A stretch of 64,000 nt of DNA from Actinomadura luzonensis (lineage in GTDB: Bacteria; Actinomycetota; Actinomycetes; Streptosporangiales; Streptosporangiaceae), in contig NZ_JAKRKC020000001.1 of assembly GCF_022664455.2 (NCBI RefSeq), positions 1-64,000 on the forward strand. Direction: 5' to 3'. Both the position numbers and the translations under genes were made by a program. How positions within the stretch are numbered: position 1 is the first letter of the stretch; every line of letters starts with the position of its first letter. The notes beneath the pieces are model-generated. The model had not been told where the DNA came from. It did no database searches and worked only from the letters and a program-made list of their open reading frames with translations. Of the stretch, positions 35,596 to 45,166 are shown one piece after another.

Positions 35596-37027
35596 TCAGC
35601 TCCAGCAGGGCGCCGGTGTCGAGGTGGCGCTCGACGAGGTCGCCGAGCGCGTCCAGCCGGGCCTCCCTGAGCGCGGCGAAGTCGGTGCCGGGCGCGGGGA
35701 CGAAGTCGCGGCCCGCGCGCGCGGCCACGTCGGCGAGGAAGGCGCGGCGGAAGCCGTCGTTCTCCAGCGCGCCGTGCCAGGTGGTGCCCCACACGTCGCC
35801 GGCGCGGCAGCCGTCGAGGAACGGCTCGCCGCCCTCGACCGTGACCCGGCCGTGGTGGATCTCGTACGCGCGAACCGGCTGCCCGTACGCCGTGCCCTCC
35901 GGCCGGGCCAGGCGCTTGTCCGGGACGAACTCGGTGCGCACCGGCAGCAGCCCGAGCCCGCCGACCTTGCCGGCGCCGGACTCGACGGTGTCCACGATCT
36001 CGCGCCCGAGCATCTGGAACCCGCCGCACACGCCGAGCACGGGCCCGCGGCGCTCGGCGAGGGCGGCGGCGAGGCCGCTCTCGCGCAGCCAGCGGAGGTC
36101 GCTCACGGTGGCGCGGGAGCCGGGCAGCACGACGAGGTCGGCGTCGTCCAGCTCGGCGGGGCCGGTGACGAAGCGCACGACGACGCCGGGCTCGGCGGCC
36201 AGCGCGTCGAGGTCGGTGAAGTTGGAGATGCGCGGCAGCCGGACGACCGCGACGCGCAGGGTCTGGCGGCCGTGCGGGGGGCGGGCGGCGACGCGGCGGG
36301 AGTCGAGGGCGAGGGAGTCCTCGACGTCGAGCCAGAGGCCGTCGAGCCAGGGCAGCACGCCGTACACGCGCCGCCCGGTCAGCTCGCGCAGCATGCGCAG
36401 GCCCGGCTCCAGCAGCTCCATCGCGCCGCGGAACTTGTTGACCACGAACCCGGCGACGTGCGCCTGGTCGGCGGCGTCGAGCAGGCCGACGGTGCCGTAG
36501 AAGGCGGCGAACACGCCGCCCCTGTCGATGTCGCCGACGACGATGACGGGCAGCCCCGCGGCCCTGGCCAGGCCCATGTTGGCGAGGTCGCCGGCGCGCA
36601 GGTTGATCTCGGCGGGGCTGCCGGCGCCCTCGCAGACGACCACGTCGTACGCGGCGCGCAGCCGGGCCAGGGACTCCAGGGCGGCGGTGCGCAGCAGGTC
36701 CTTCAGCTCGCCGTACTCCAGGGCGTCGACGTCGGTGAGCGGGCGGCCCATGAGGACGACCTGGCTGCGGCGGTCGCTGCCCGGCTTGAGCAGGACGGGG
36801 TTCATGTCGGCGGCCGGCTCCAGCCCGGCGGCCTGCGCCTGCACGGCCTGGGCGCGGCCGATCTCGGCGCCCTCGGGGGTGACGTAGGAGTTGAGCGACA
36901 TGTTCTGCGCCTTGAAGGGCGCGACGCGCACGCCCTGGCGGGCCAGCCAGCGGCAGATGCCGGCGGTGACGACGCTCTTGCCGGCGTCGGACGTGGTGCC
37001 CGCGACGAGCAGTCCCCCCTTGACCAT
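35540..37027 (-). CDS. cobQ: Cobyric acid synthase
   Basis: 495 residues. The N-terminal P-loop-like amidoligase domain ([20 protein letters not shown], then [13 protein letters not shown]) is followed by a class I glutamine amidotransferase domain. Its nucleophile Cys is in [12 protein letters not shown] and its His in [10 protein letters not shown]. It amidates four side chains of adenosyl-cobyrinate a,c-diamide in cobalamin synthesis. It stands alone here, without other cob genes nearby. No cobalamin riboswitch was seen in the short upstream region. Confidence 0.95.
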   Translation of the reverse strand: MVKGGLLVAGTTSDAGKSVVTAGICRWLARQGVRVAPFKAQNMSLNSYVTPEGAEIGRAQAVQAQAAGLEPAADMNPVLLKPGSDRRSQVVLMGRPLTDVDALEYGELKDLLRTAALESLARLRAAYDVVVCEGAGSPAEINLRAGDLANMGLARAAGLPVIVVGDIDRGGVFAAFYGTVGLLDAADQAHVAGFVVNKFRGAMELLEPGLRMLRELTGRRVYGVLPWLDGLWLDVEDSLALDSRRVAARPPHGRQTLRVAVVRLPRISNFTDLDALAAEPGVVVRFVTGPAELDDADLVVLPGSRATVSDLRWLRESGLAAALAERRGPVLGVCGGFQMLGREIVDTVESGAGKVGGLGLLPVRTEFVPDKRLARPEGTAYGQPVRAYEIHHGRVTVEGGEPFLDGCRAGDVWGTTWHGALENDGFRRAFLADVAARAGRDFVPAPGTDFAALREARLDALGDLVERHLDTGALLELISNGPPEVPLLPPGAAAR

Positions 37028-37122
37028 GCGATCACCGTATCGGAGTCACGGCTCAGGAAATTTCCCGGTAACTGCCCATTTACTCAGGCTGTGACTTATG
37101 CCACTCTGGCTAGAACCTTCCC

Positions 37123-37139
37123 CTAGAACGCAATTCTAG
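37123..37139. promoter_or_regulatory. Palindrome upstream of the MFS gene
   Basis: CTAGAA and TTCTAG are inverted around CGCAA, 23 bases before the MFS start. A further CTAGAAC copy lies just upstream. It may be an operator in the cobQ/MFS divergent promoter; the cognate regulator is unknown. Confidence 0.45.
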
Positions 37140-37162
37140 ATTTACCTACTGAAAGGGTGGGC

Positions 37163-38512
37163 ATGGTCGGGACGTTGGGTACGCCGCGCACCGGCGCCAT
37201 CGACGTGGCCTCGCGGGCGCCGTTCGGCTGGGCGCCGCTGGTCGTCCTGTTCATCGTCGGACTCGTGGACCGGATCGAGCACAACCTGCTCGCCGGCGTA
37301 CTCCCCGCCATCCAGAAGGAGTGGGGCTTCAGCGACACGGCCGCCGGCTCGATCCCCACCGCGGCGGCCCTCGCCGCGGCCCTCGTCTCCCTTCCCGCCG
37401 GCTACCTGGCCGACCGGCTCAACCGCACGCGGATCATCGCCTTCGTCGTGTTCATCTGGGCCATCGCCACGCTGGGCAGCGGCCTCGCGACCGGGTTCGC
37501 CATGTTCTACCTGATGCGGGTGGTGCTGGCGGCGGCCGAGAACATCGACAACCCGGCCTCGGGCAGCCTGCTCGCCGACTACTACCCGCCGGTCAGCCGG
37601 GCCAAGGCGTACGGGCTCACCCGGGTCACCACGTACCTGGGCGGCATCGGCACGCTGCTCGGCGGGGTGCTGGCCCAGGCGTTCGGCTGGCGGACGGCGT
37701 TCGTCGTCATGGTGATCCCCGGCGTGCTCACGGCCCTGCTGGTGTGGCTGCTGCGCGAGCCGCGCCGCGGCGAGCTGGACCGGCTGGTGGCCTCCGGCAG
37801 CGCCATGCCCGGCGGCCCGACGGCGCCGGCGGAGACGCCGCAGGCCGCCGAGCCCGCGCGCAAAGCGCCGTTCTGGCGGCAGTTCCGGCAAATTGTGTCC
37901 ATCCCCACCCTGGTCATCGTCTGCCTCGGCCTGTCGTTCCTGACGCTGGGGCTGGCCGGGATCTTCTACTGGCTGCCCACGTTCATGGTGCGCACGCTCG
38001 GCGTGAGCGTCGGCACGGCCGGCTCGCTGAGCGGCCTCATCACGGTCGCCGGGACGCTGGCCGGCACGCTGCTCGGCTCCTGGCTCGGCCGGCGCTGGCA
38101 CGGCACCCGCAAGGGCGGCCGGCTGCTGGCCGGGGGCGGCGGCATCACCAGCGGCTCCGTGGTGCTGGCGGGCGCGCTGAGCGTCGAGTCGGCGGGCCTG
38201 TTCACCGCCCTGGTGCTGCTGGCCTGCTCGCTGATGTCGATCGCGATCCCCAACATGACGGCCTGCCTGGCCGACGTCATCCCGGCGGCGGCGCGCGGGC
38301 TCGGCTTCGCCGTCCTGCAACTGCTCATGACGGCCGGGGGCGCGTTCGGCTCGCTGGTCGTCGGCATCGCCTCCGACTCGCTCGGGTCGCTGCTGGCCGG
38401 GATGTACATCCTGGTGGTGCCGATGGTCGTCGGCGGGCTGGTGACGCTGGGCGCGCGGGGCTCCTTCGAGCGGGACGCCGCCCGGGTGCTCGACGCGGCC
38501 GCGCGCGGCTGA
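37163..38512 (+). CDS. MFS transporter (Spinster-like)
   Basis: 449 residues, about 12 membrane helices. MFS motif A appears in GYLADRLNRTRI, and the start WAPLVVLFIVGLVDRIEHNL (near residues 22-41) resembles the Spinster/ACS-type subgroup. A central cytoplasmic loop (about 205-240) is Pro/Ala-rich. ATG 37163 has GAAAGGG five bases upstream. The substrate is unknown. It is divergent from cobQ, so a link with corrinoids is possible but unsupported. Confidence 0.88.
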   Translation: MVGTLGTPRTGAIDVASRAPFGWAPLVVLFIVGLVDRIEHNLLAGVLPAIQKEWGFSDTAAGSIPTAAALAAALVSLPAGYLADRLNRTRIIAFVVFIWAIATLGSGLATGFAMFYLMRVVLAAAENIDNPASGSLLADYYPPVSRAKAYGLTRVTTYLGGIGTLLGGVLAQAFGWRTAFVVMVIPGVLTALLVWLLREPRRGELDRLVASGSAMPGGPTAPAETPQAAEPARKAPFWRQFRQIVSIPTLVIVCLGLSFLTLGLAGIFYWLPTFMVRTLGVSVGTAGSLSGLITVAGTLAGTLLGSWLGRRWHGTRKGGRLLAGGGGITSGSVVLAGALSVESAGLFTALVLLACSLMSIAIPNMTACLADVIPAAARGLGFAVLQLLMTAGGAFGSLVVGIASDSLGSLLAGMYILVVPMVVGGLVTLGARGSFERDAARVLDAAARG

Positions 38513-38531
38513 GCCCGGCGCGACACACGGG

Positions 38532-38569
38532 TGCGCCCGCCTCCCTACCTGCCGCAGGGGGCGGGCGCA
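38532..38569. terminator. Bidirectional terminator hairpin
   Basis: TGCGCCCGCC (38532-38541) and GGCGGGCGCA (38560-38569) form a 10-bp stem between two convergent genes (MFS stop at 38512, antitoxin-like stop at 38597). Confidence 0.7.
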
Positions 38570-38596
38570 TCCGTTCCCGCACGTCGGAGCGCGGGG

Positions 38597-38899
38597 TCAG
38601 CCCTGGGGGCCGCGCCCGTAGCGCTCGCGCTCGGCGGCCGTCGGGTCGCTCTCCGGGGACAGCCGCTCGCGCTCGGCGGCCGTGCGGTCCGTCTGGCGCA
38701 TCCGCTCCCCGGAGGTCCCGCCGCCACCGCCGTAGCGGCGCTGCACGGCGTCCCTCCCCTTCTCGATGTGCTCGTCGTACTTGTGGCCGGTCCGCTCCTT
38801 GGCGAACCTGGAGGCCCGGTCGAGCACCTGGTCGGCCTGCTTGGAGTGCCCGCGGGCCAGGTTCTCGGCCTTCTTCAGCCATTCCCCGATGCGGCTCAT
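38597..38899 (-). CDS. MT0933-type antitoxin-like protein
   Basis: 100 residues, Lys/Glu-rich and helical: IGEWLKKAENLARGHSKQAD, then KERTGHKYDEHIEKGRDAVQ. This matches the Rv0909/MT0933 antitoxin-like family in actinobacteria. A C-terminal tail carries two TAAERER repeats and is longer than in typical members. ATG 38899 follows GGGGAG by six bases. No toxin gene (such as an SRPBCC Rv0910-type protein) is adjacent, so an antitoxin role is doubtful here. Confidence 0.78.
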   Translation of the reverse strand: MSRIGEWLKKAENLARGHSKQADQVLDRASRFAKERTGHKYDEHIEKGRDAVQRRYGGGGGTSGERMRQTDRTAAERERLSPESDPTAAERERYGRGPQG

Positions 38900-38997
38900 C
38901 ACCATCTCCCCGTTCGTCCGGCTACCTGGGCCCCCTACCCCGCCGAACGGCCTCCTCACTTTCCTGGTGCCGCCCCACGACCCGGCTCGGGGCGGCC

Positions 38998-40347
38998 TCA
39001 GCCCGGGCCGCCGGGAGCGCGCAGGTGCGCCGACGGGACCGGGATGGCGGGGAACGGGTTGTCCGGCAGGAGGATGACCCGGCGCGCCTCGCGGCCCTGG
39101 AGGGCGGCGTCGAGGTGCAGCAGGGCCGCGCCGATGCCGGCCGCGCCCACCATGAAGCCGGTGTCCGCGCTGACCTCGCCGGGACGTAGCCGGCGGTAGG
39201 CCTGGTACCAGCGGAAGCCCCGCCCGTCGTGGTCGGTGGCCGCGCCGATGAGATGGTGGGCCAGCTTGCGGGCGAAGGCGAGGTACGTGGCGTCCCCGGT
39301 CTCGGCCCACAGGCCGACGAACAGCTCCAGCAGCCCGGCCGAGCCGCAGCACTGGCAGGCGACGTTCCAGAAGCCGGGCGTGCGCCCCTCCGGCGCCCCG
39401 CTGCGCAGGATGCCGCCCGCCAGCCGCTCCACCCACTCCAGGTGCCCCCGCTCGCCCGTCACCCGGTACAGCTCCTGGAACATCCGGGCCACGCCCGCCG
39501 AGCCCGAGCAGAAGCCCAGGTAGTGCAGGCCGCGCTCCTGCGGCACGTGGTGCGGCACCAGCGCGCATCTGTCGGTCACCACGCTCACCTCGCGGACGAA
39601 GCCCGCCCCCCGGTTCGCCGCCTCCAGGAAGCCCGGCTCGCCGGTGAGCCCGTACAGGCGGGCCAGCAGGAACGCGGTCCCGGCGGTGCCGGCCAGGAAG
39701 CCGGGCGTGACGGCGTCGGCGGGCAGGTCGGGGCAGTCGCCGAAGCGGTGGCCAGGGACGGCGAGCCCGGCGATGCGCTCGCCCGCCGCCACCGCCGTCT
39801 CCTCGTAGCGCGGCACGCCGAGGGCGGCGGCGGCCCGCAGCAGCCCGAGCACGATGCCGCCGTCGCCGCGCTGGGCCGGGTCCCCCGTCCAGCCGGGGCC
39901 GCCGGCCAGCGGACGGGCGGAGCGCACGACGTGGTCGGCGGCGTCGCGGGCCGCCGACTCCAGCTCCTCGTCGCCGAGCGCCCAGCCGGCCTCGGCGAGC
40001 GCCACCACGACGCCGGTCAGGCCGTGGTAGAGCGTCAGGTCGTTCTGGCCGCGCCAGGTGGCGGCGAGCCGGCGCGCCCCGGCCGCGGCGTCCTCCAGGT
40101 ACGCCTCGTGCCCGGTGGCGGCGGCCAGCTCCAGGAAGAACAGCACGATCCCGGCCGCCCCCGCGTACAGGGAGGCGGGCTCGGGCGTGGTCAGGGCGGA
40201 GCGGCCGCGGCCGTCGGGGTTGGCGGCCCACGCGCGGCCGGACGCGTCGTCCTGGGCGGCGCCGCGGATCCACCGGCCGGCCAGGATGGCGGCGGTCAGC
40301 GGCGTCTCGGCGCGCTCACTCGGGGAGCGGGTCTTGTCCGAACCCAT
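38998..40347 (-). CDS. Orphan LanC-like cyclase-fold protein
   Basis: About 449 residues with repeated Gly-rich alpha-toroid motifs (SLYAGAAGIVLFF, LTLYHGLTGVV, GFLAGTAGTAFLL, GFMVGAAGIGAALL). The zinc site appears as GFCSGSAG and ACQCCGSAG. In classic LanC enzymes the second site is Cys-His (CHG), but here it is Cys-Cys (CCG). LanC adds Cys thiols to dehydroamino acids to make lanthionines. No precursor peptide or dehydratase gene is nearby, so a different substrate is likely. The start may be a leaderless ATG at 40347, with GATACT six bases upstream; GTG 40362 is the alternative. Divergent from a sulfotransferase. Confidence 0.87.
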   Translation of the reverse strand: MGSDKTRSPSERAETPLTAAILAGRWIRGAAQDDASGRAWAANPDGRGRSALTTPEPASLYAGAAGIVLFFLELAAATGHEAYLEDAAAGARRLAATWRGQNDLTLYHGLTGVVVALAEAGWALGDEELESAARDAADHVVRSARPLAGGPGWTGDPAQRGDGGIVLGLLRAAAALGVPRYEETAVAAGERIAGLAVPGHRFGDCPDLPADAVTPGFLAGTAGTAFLLARLYGLTGEPGFLEAANRGAGFVREVSVVTDRCALVPHHVPQERGLHYLGFCSGSAGVARMFQELYRVTGERGHLEWVERLAGGILRSGAPEGRTPGFWNVACQCCGSAGLLELFVGLWAETGDATYLAFARKLAHHLIGAATDHDGRGFRWYQAYRRLRPGEVSADTGFMVGAAGIGAALLHLDAALQGREARRVILLPDNPFPAIPVPSAHLRAPGGPG

Positions 40348-40429
40348 ACTTGAGTATCCCACAACCTTGGTAGGAAAATCGGGCTACTGTTGTGTTGCTC
40401 GCAGGAGAACATCGTCCGGAGGGGAAGCG

Positions 40430-41377
40430 GTGGCACTGCCCGATTTCCTGATCGCCGGCGTGCCGAAGGCCGGCACGACGGCCCTGCACACCGCGTTGCA
40501 GCAACATCCGCAACTCTACCTGTCCACGATCAAGGAACCGAAGTTCTTCCTCACCGACGGCCCGCCGCCCGAGCGCGGCGGCCCCGGCGACCTGGAGACC
40601 TACCGGGAGCACGTCTGGCGGCGCGCGGACTACGAGGCGTTGTTCGACGACGCGCCCCCGGGCACGCTGACCGGCGAGTCCACCCCTTTCTACCTCTACG
40701 ACGCGGACGCGGGCCGGCGCATCCGCGCCCTCGTCCCGGACGTGAAGATCATCGTGACGCTGCGCGACCCCGTCGAGCGAGCCCACTCCAACTGGACGCA
40801 CCTCTGGTCGGCCGGGCTGGAGCCGATCGGCGACCTCGTCCGCGCCTGCGAGGCCGAGCCGGAGCGGATCGCCGCCGGATGGTCGCACTTCTGGCACTAC
40901 GTCGGCCTCGGCCGCTACGGCGAGCAACTGGCCCGGCTCTTCGAGCTGTTCCCGCGCGAGCAGGTGCTCGTCTTCCGCTACCGGGACCTCGTGGACCGGC
41001 CCGCCGACACCCTCGACCGGATCTGCGCCTTCCTCGGCGTGCGGCAGGGGCTGCTCACCGAGATGCCCCGGCAGAACGTGACCGCGCACCCCGACGCGGG
41101 CGCCCGGCACACGGTGCTGTCCACGCTGGCCCGCCGCCTGCCCGCCCTGGCCCGGCCGATCGAGGACCTGCTGCAGCACCGCGGCACGGCCCGCCGCCCG
41201 CTGTCGTGGGAGCAGCGCCGGCGGCTCATCCCGTACTTCGCCACCGACGTGGCGCTGCTCCAGCGGGTGACGGGCGAGGACTTCAGCGACTGGCTGCGGC
41301 CACGGGAACGTTCCGGCGGCCTCGTGGGCGCCCGGCCGCCGGGCCAGCGCCAGTCGCGCAACGGCCGCCGCGGCTGA
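40430..41377 (+). CDS. PAPS-dependent sulfotransferase
   Basis: 315 residues. The 5'-phosphosulfate loop is GVPKAGTTALHTAL near the N-terminus, and the 3'-phosphate site is VTLRDPVERAHSNW. A HPQLYLSTIKEPKFF segment is typical of the heparan-sulfate/NodH-like family. It transfers sulfate from PAPS to a hydroxyl or amine of an unknown acceptor. GTG 40430 is preceded by GGAGGGG. Divergent from the LanC-like gene across about 80 bp, so the two may share regulation. Confidence 0.88.
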   Translation: MALPDFLIAGVPKAGTTALHTALQQHPQLYLSTIKEPKFFLTDGPPPERGGPGDLETYREHVWRRADYEALFDDAPPGTLTGESTPFYLYDADAGRRIRALVPDVKIIVTLRDPVERAHSNWTHLWSAGLEPIGDLVRACEAEPERIAAGWSHFWHYVGLGRYGEQLARLFELFPREQVLVFRYRDLVDRPADTLDRICAFLGVRQGLLTEMPRQNVTAHPDAGARHTVLSTLARRLPALARPIEDLLQHRGTARRPLSWEQRRRLIPYFATDVALLQRVTGEDFSDWLRPRERSGGLVGARPPGQRQSRNGRRG

Positions 41378-41400
41378 GCGGCCGCGCGCGCGCCGTCGCC

Positions 41401-42333
41401 TTACCGCAGCTCGGTGCGCAGCTCGTGGGCGCCGTCCGCGCGGGTGTACTCGTAGTACAGGCGGGTGCCCCCGCCCGGCAGGTCCACGAACTCCAGGTAG
41501 CGCAGCCCGCGGCCGTGGTGCGGCGACTCGGCGGCGGGCCGCTCGCCCACCGGGGTCAGCGCCGCCGGGTCGGCGCCCACGGCGATGCCGGTGCGCTCCT
41601 CGTAGTTCTCGGCGGCGCTGGCCCGGCCGTCGTAGAAGGCCACCACGCGGTCGCCGTCGAAGCGGACCGCGCTGATCCGGGTGCCGCGCGCGTCCCACAG
41701 CCCCGGCCGGCCGCTGAGCGCGGTGCCGTGCCAGGTCCACTCCAGGCCATCCGTGCTGGTGGCGTAGTCGGTGACCATCTGGTCGGCCTCGTCGGGGTCG
41801 GCGAGCGGATGGCAGGAGGCCCACAGGTGCCAGACGCCGCCCCGCCGGACGATCACGGTGTCCTTGACGCCGGTCTTCGGGTCGCCGGGCAGGACGGTGG
41901 CGCGGGTGCGCGGGTCGAAGGCGGCGGGGTCGGCCGCCTCCAGCACCTCGACCCGCCAGTGCTTGGTGCCGGGGGTGGCGCAGCTCAGGTAGAGCCGCCA
42001 GCGCCCGCCGGGCAGGCGGACCAGGGACGGGCGCTCGAGCGACTCGGCGTCCATGGCCTCCCTGGAGACGGTGGCGATCGTCTCGAAGCGCTCGCCGTCC
42101 ACTGAGCGGGCGATCGCCACCGCGTAGCCGCGGCCCTGCCCGATCGGGCGGCGCAGCCGGTAGGCGAGGTAGACGAACCCGTCGGCGGCGACGGCGCTGG
42201 GCGCGCCCGCCCAGTGGCCCTCGCCGGGCGCGGGCGGGCCGATCGCGACGCGCGCGCGCTCGGGGTCGGGCAGGAGGGCGTTCTCGTCGATCGGCATGGG
42301 ACCGAGCGTAGAGCCTGGCGGGGTGCCGGACAT
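41401..42333 (-). CDS. Five-bladed propeller protein, GH43/GH130-like
   Basis: 310 residues without a signal peptide. Repeats of a sialidase/arabinanase-like propeller are visible (AGAPSAVAADGFVYLAYRLR, ERPSLVRLPGGRWRLYLSCA, and VVAFYDGRASAAENYEER). Similar cytoplasmic proteins are annotated as glycoside hydrolases or phosphorylases of GH43/GH130 type, but I cannot identify catalytic residues with confidence. ATG 42333 has AAGGAGAGG nine bases upstream; ATG 42297 is an alternative. Convergent with the sulfotransferase gene. Confidence 0.7.
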   Translation of the reverse strand: MSGTPPGSTLGPMPIDENALLPDPERARVAIGPPAPGEGHWAGAPSAVAADGFVYLAYRLRRPIGQGRGYAVAIARSVDGERFETIATVSREAMDAESLERPSLVRLPGGRWRLYLSCATPGTKHWRVEVLEAADPAAFDPRTRATVLPGDPKTGVKDTVIVRRGGVWHLWASCHPLADPDEADQMVTDYATSTDGLEWTWHGTALSGRPGLWDARGTRISAVRFDGDRVVAFYDGRASAAENYEERTGIAVGADPAALTPVGERPAAESPHHGRGLRYLEFVDLPGGGTRLYYEYTRADGAHELRTELR

Positions 42334-42439
42334 GGCCGCTTACCTCTCCTTGGAGTTTTCCTTATTACCTATAGACTTTACATAGATACGGCCGGCGGCG
42401 GCGTCCCGTTCTGTCGGCGGAGGTCCTTACCATACGCGC

Positions 42440-43321
42440 ATGACCCTGCACGGATTCACGCTCACCGCCGACGGCCCGTACGACTTCGGCGCCGCCCTCC
42501 GCTTCGTCGAGGACTGGCCGGCCACCAGCGCGCTGCCCTCCGACGGGCGGGCGCTGCGCTTCGCCTACTGCGCGGAGAGCGACTGGCTGCCGATCGGGGT
42601 GCGGGTGACGGCGGCGCCCGGCGGGGTCGAGGCGGCCACCACGCGCCCGGCCGGGCCGTCGATCCGGGGCGAGGTGGCGCGCGTCTTCTCCCTCGACACC
42701 GACGGCGCCGGCTTCGCCAAGCTCGGCGAGGCCGACCCGGTGCTCGGCGACCTGCAGCGGCGCAGCCCCGGCCTGCGCCCGGTCTGCTTCTGGAGCCCGT
42801 GGGAGGCGGCCTGCTGGGCGGTGATCGTGCAGCGCTCGTCGATGCTCATCGCCTCGCGCATCAAGCGGCGCATCGCCGAGCGCTACGGCGCCAGGCTCAC
42901 CGTCGACGGCCAGGAGTGCCTGGCCTTCCCGCCGCCCGTGTCGCTGCTGGAGGCGGGCGGTCTCGGGCTGCCCGCGCAGAAGGAGGAGTGGGTGCGCGGC
43001 CTGGCCAGGGCCGCCCTCGACGGCGTGCTGACCACCGAGCACCTGCGCTCGCTCGCCCCCGAGGAGGCGCTGGCCGAGCTGCGGGCGCTGCCGGGGTTGG
43101 GGCCGTTCTCGGCCGGGCTCATCCTGATCCGCGGCGCCGGGGCGCCCGACGCCTTCCCCGGCGACGAGCCGCGGCTGTTCGCCATCCTGCGGGAGGCGTA
43201 CGGGCTGCCCGAGGACGCCCCGCCCGCCGCCTACCGCGAGCTGGCCGAGACCTGGCGGCCCTACCGCTCCTGGGCGTCCTTCCTGTTCCGCGCCACCTCC
43301 TACGGCACCCCCCGCGACTAG
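42440..43321 (+). CDS. AlkA-like DNA-3-methyladenine glycosylase
   Basis: 293 residues. The helix-hairpin-helix is ELRALPGLGPFSAGLILIRG, followed by the catalytic Asp region in APDAFPGDEPRL. The N-terminal half resembles the AlkA N domain, and FWSPWEAACWAVIVQRSS is the typical start of the HhH-GPD core. It excises alkylated purines in base excision repair. Its stop overlaps the convergent kinase gene (4 bases). An AT-rich tract upstream (CTATAGACTTTACATAG) could hold the promoter. Confidence 0.85.
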   Translation: MTLHGFTLTADGPYDFGAALRFVEDWPATSALPSDGRALRFAYCAESDWLPIGVRVTAAPGGVEAATTRPAGPSIRGEVARVFSLDTDGAGFAKLGEADPVLGDLQRRSPGLRPVCFWSPWEAACWAVIVQRSSMLIASRIKRRIAERYGARLTVDGQECLAFPPPVSLLEAGGLGLPAQKEEWVRGLARAALDGVLTTEHLRSLAPEEALAELRALPGLGPFSAGLILIRGAGAPDAFPGDEPRLFAILREAYGLPEDAPPAAYRELAETWRPYRSWASFLFRATSYGTPRD

Positions 43322-44463
43322 GCCGCCGGGTCCACCGGCAGCTCCACGGTGATCGTCAGGCCGCCCTCCTCGCGCGGCCAGCCCGTCACCGTCCCGCCGT
43401 GGGCCTCGGCGATCACCTTGACGATCGACAGGCCGAGCCCGCTCCCCCGGTCCGAGCGCAGCCGGTCGCCGTGCAGCCGCCGGAACGGCTCGAAGATCGT
43501 CTCCATCTCGTACGGCGGCACCGGCAGCCCCGTGTTGGCCACGATCAGCTCCACCCGGTCGGCGCGGCGCCGGGTCGTGATCCACACCTCGCCCTTGGGG
43601 TGGTTGTGCCGGACCGCGTTCTCCACCAGGTTCTGCACCAGCCGCTCGACCAGCACCGCCTCGCCGGTGGTCGGGGCGGGGTCGAGCAGCCGGTGGATGG
43701 TCACCTCGCGCTCGGCGGCCTCGGCGGCGGCCTGATCGAGCACGTGCTCGGCGACGTCCGTCAGGTCGAACGGCCGCCGGTCCAGCACCGCCTGCTCGCC
43801 CTCCGCGAGCGCCAGCAGGCCGTCGATGAGCCGTTCGTGGCGGGCGTTGACCAGCAGCAACGACTCGCCGAGCCGCTTGACGTCGTCGGTGGCGTCGGGG
43901 CGGCGCACCGCGACGTCCACGAGCGTGCGGTTGATGGTCAGCGGGGTGCGCAGCTCGTGCGAGGCGTTGGCGACGAACTTGCGCTGCGCGTCGAACGCGC
44001 GGGCCAGCCGGCCGAGCATGGTGTCGAAGACGTCGGCCAGCTCCCTGACCTCCTCGCGCGGGCCGTCGTAGCCGATGCGCTCGGTCAGGTCGTGGCTCTG
44101 CGCGACCTGGCGGGCGGTCTCGGTGATCCGCCGGACCGGCCGCAGCGCCCAGCCGCCCGCCCGCCAGCCGAGCGCGAACGCCCCCGCCGTGCCGGCCAGC
44201 ACGATCAGCCCGCCCGCGTTCCGCACGGCGGCGAGGGTGTCGCGCTGGTAGGCGGCGCGGACCCGCATGGCCTGCCGGCGCGCCACCTCGTAGATGCCGT
44301 CGTTCCTGCAGAACCCGTCGTTCTCGACGCAGGCGGGCGTGAGCAGGTCGGTGCGGTACTCCAGGGAGGAGCGCACGACCAGCCACACGCCGGCCACGGC
44401 CGGCGCCCCGAGCACCAGGAAGACCACGGCCGCGGCCAGGGCGAAGCGGAGGCGCACGCTCAT
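43318..44463 (-). CDS. Sensor histidine kinase
   Basis: 381 residues. Membrane helices lie near 7-30 and 84-104. The external loop contains two Cys (PACVENDGFC) that could form a disulfide. HAMP, then HisKA with His169 in NASHELRTPLT, then HATPase with N box NLVENAVRHN, G1 in VANTGLPV and G2 in GSGLGLSIVK. The ATG overlaps the response regulator stop (ATGA). A complete two-component pair; the signal is unknown. Confidence 0.94.
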   Translation of the reverse strand: MSVRLRFALAAAVVFLVLGAPAVAGVWLVVRSSLEYRTDLLTPACVENDGFCRNDGIYEVARRQAMRVRAAYQRDTLAAVRNAGGLIVLAGTAGAFALGWRAGGWALRPVRRITETARQVAQSHDLTERIGYDGPREEVRELADVFDTMLGRLARAFDAQRKFVANASHELRTPLTINRTLVDVAVRRPDATDDVKRLGESLLLVNARHERLIDGLLALAEGEQAVLDRRPFDLTDVAEHVLDQAAAEAAEREVTIHRLLDPAPTTGEAVLVERLVQNLVENAVRHNHPKGEVWITTRRRADRVELIVANTGLPVPPYEMETIFEPFRRLHGDRLRSDRGSGLGLSIVKVIAEAHGGTVTGWPREEGGLTITVELPVDPAA

Positions 44464-45116
44464 GGGATGCGGTACCCCGATCCCGGCACGGTCTCGATGA
44501 CCTGCGGCTCGCCGAGCTTCTTGCGCAGCTTCATCATCGTGGTGCGCACGGTGTTGGTGAACGGGTCGATGTGCTCGTCCCACACCTTCTCCAGCAGCTC
44601 CTCGGCGGAGACCACCGCGCCGCGGGCGCGCAGCAGCTCGGCCAGCACGCCGAACTCCTTGCGGGCCAGCGGCACGTACACGCCGTCGCGGAAGACCTGC
44701 CGGTGCGCCCAGTCCAGCCGCACCCCGGCCCGCTCCAGCATGGGCGGGTCGGCCTTCCTGGCGCGCCGGCCGAGCGCGTGCACCCGGGCCACCAGCTCCT
44801 CGAACGCGAACGGCTTCGGCAGGTAGTCGTCGGCCCCGAGCGACAGCCCGCTGACGCGGGAGCGGACGTCCCCGGCGGCGGTCAGCATGAGCACCCGGAC
44901 CAGCCACTCCCGCTCGACCACGGTCCGGCACACCTCGTCGCCGTGCACCTGCGGCAGGTCCCGGTCCAGGATCAGCACGTCGTAGTCGTGTACGCCGAGC
45001 CGCTCCAGCGCCGACTCCCCGTCGTAGGCGACGTCCACCGCCAGCGCCTCGCCCCGCAGCCCCTCGGCGATCGAGTCGGCGAGCATCCTCTCGTCCTCGG
45101 CCACCAGCACCCGCAC
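44460..45116 (-). CDS. OmpR/PhoB-family response regulator
   Basis: 218 residues. Receiver domain with acidic residues E7/D8, phospho-acceptor Asp51 in LILDRDLPQ and Lys in LPKPFAFEEL. It is followed by a winged helix (PLARKEFGVLAELLRARGAV, then VRTTMMKLRKKLGE). GTG 45116 begins the first beta strand and follows a G-rich tract. It lies directly upstream of the kinase gene. Tandem CATAAC sites upstream may be its autoregulatory target. Confidence 0.93.
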   Translation of the reverse strand: MRVLVAEDERMLADSIAEGLRGEALAVDVAYDGESALERLGVHDYDVLILDRDLPQVHGDEVCRTVVEREWLVRVLMLTAAGDVRSRVSGLSLGADDYLPKPFAFEELVARVHALGRRARKADPPMLERAGVRLDWAHRQVFRDGVYVPLARKEFGVLAELLRARGAVVSAEELLEKVWDEHIDPFTNTVRTTMMKLRKKLGEPQVIETVPGSGYRIP

Positions 45117-45166
45117 GCGCGCCCCCTCGCGAGATCCATGAACGGCGACGATCCTCGCCGAACCCA

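Noticed and set aside
37028..37162. Cobalamin riboswitch upstream of cobQ
   Set aside because: The gap is only about 135 bp, and no B12-box-like sequence is seen in the right orientation.
38597..38899. Toxin-antitoxin pair
   Set aside because: Only the antitoxin-like protein is present; neighbours are an MFS transporter and a LanC-like protein, neither a toxin.
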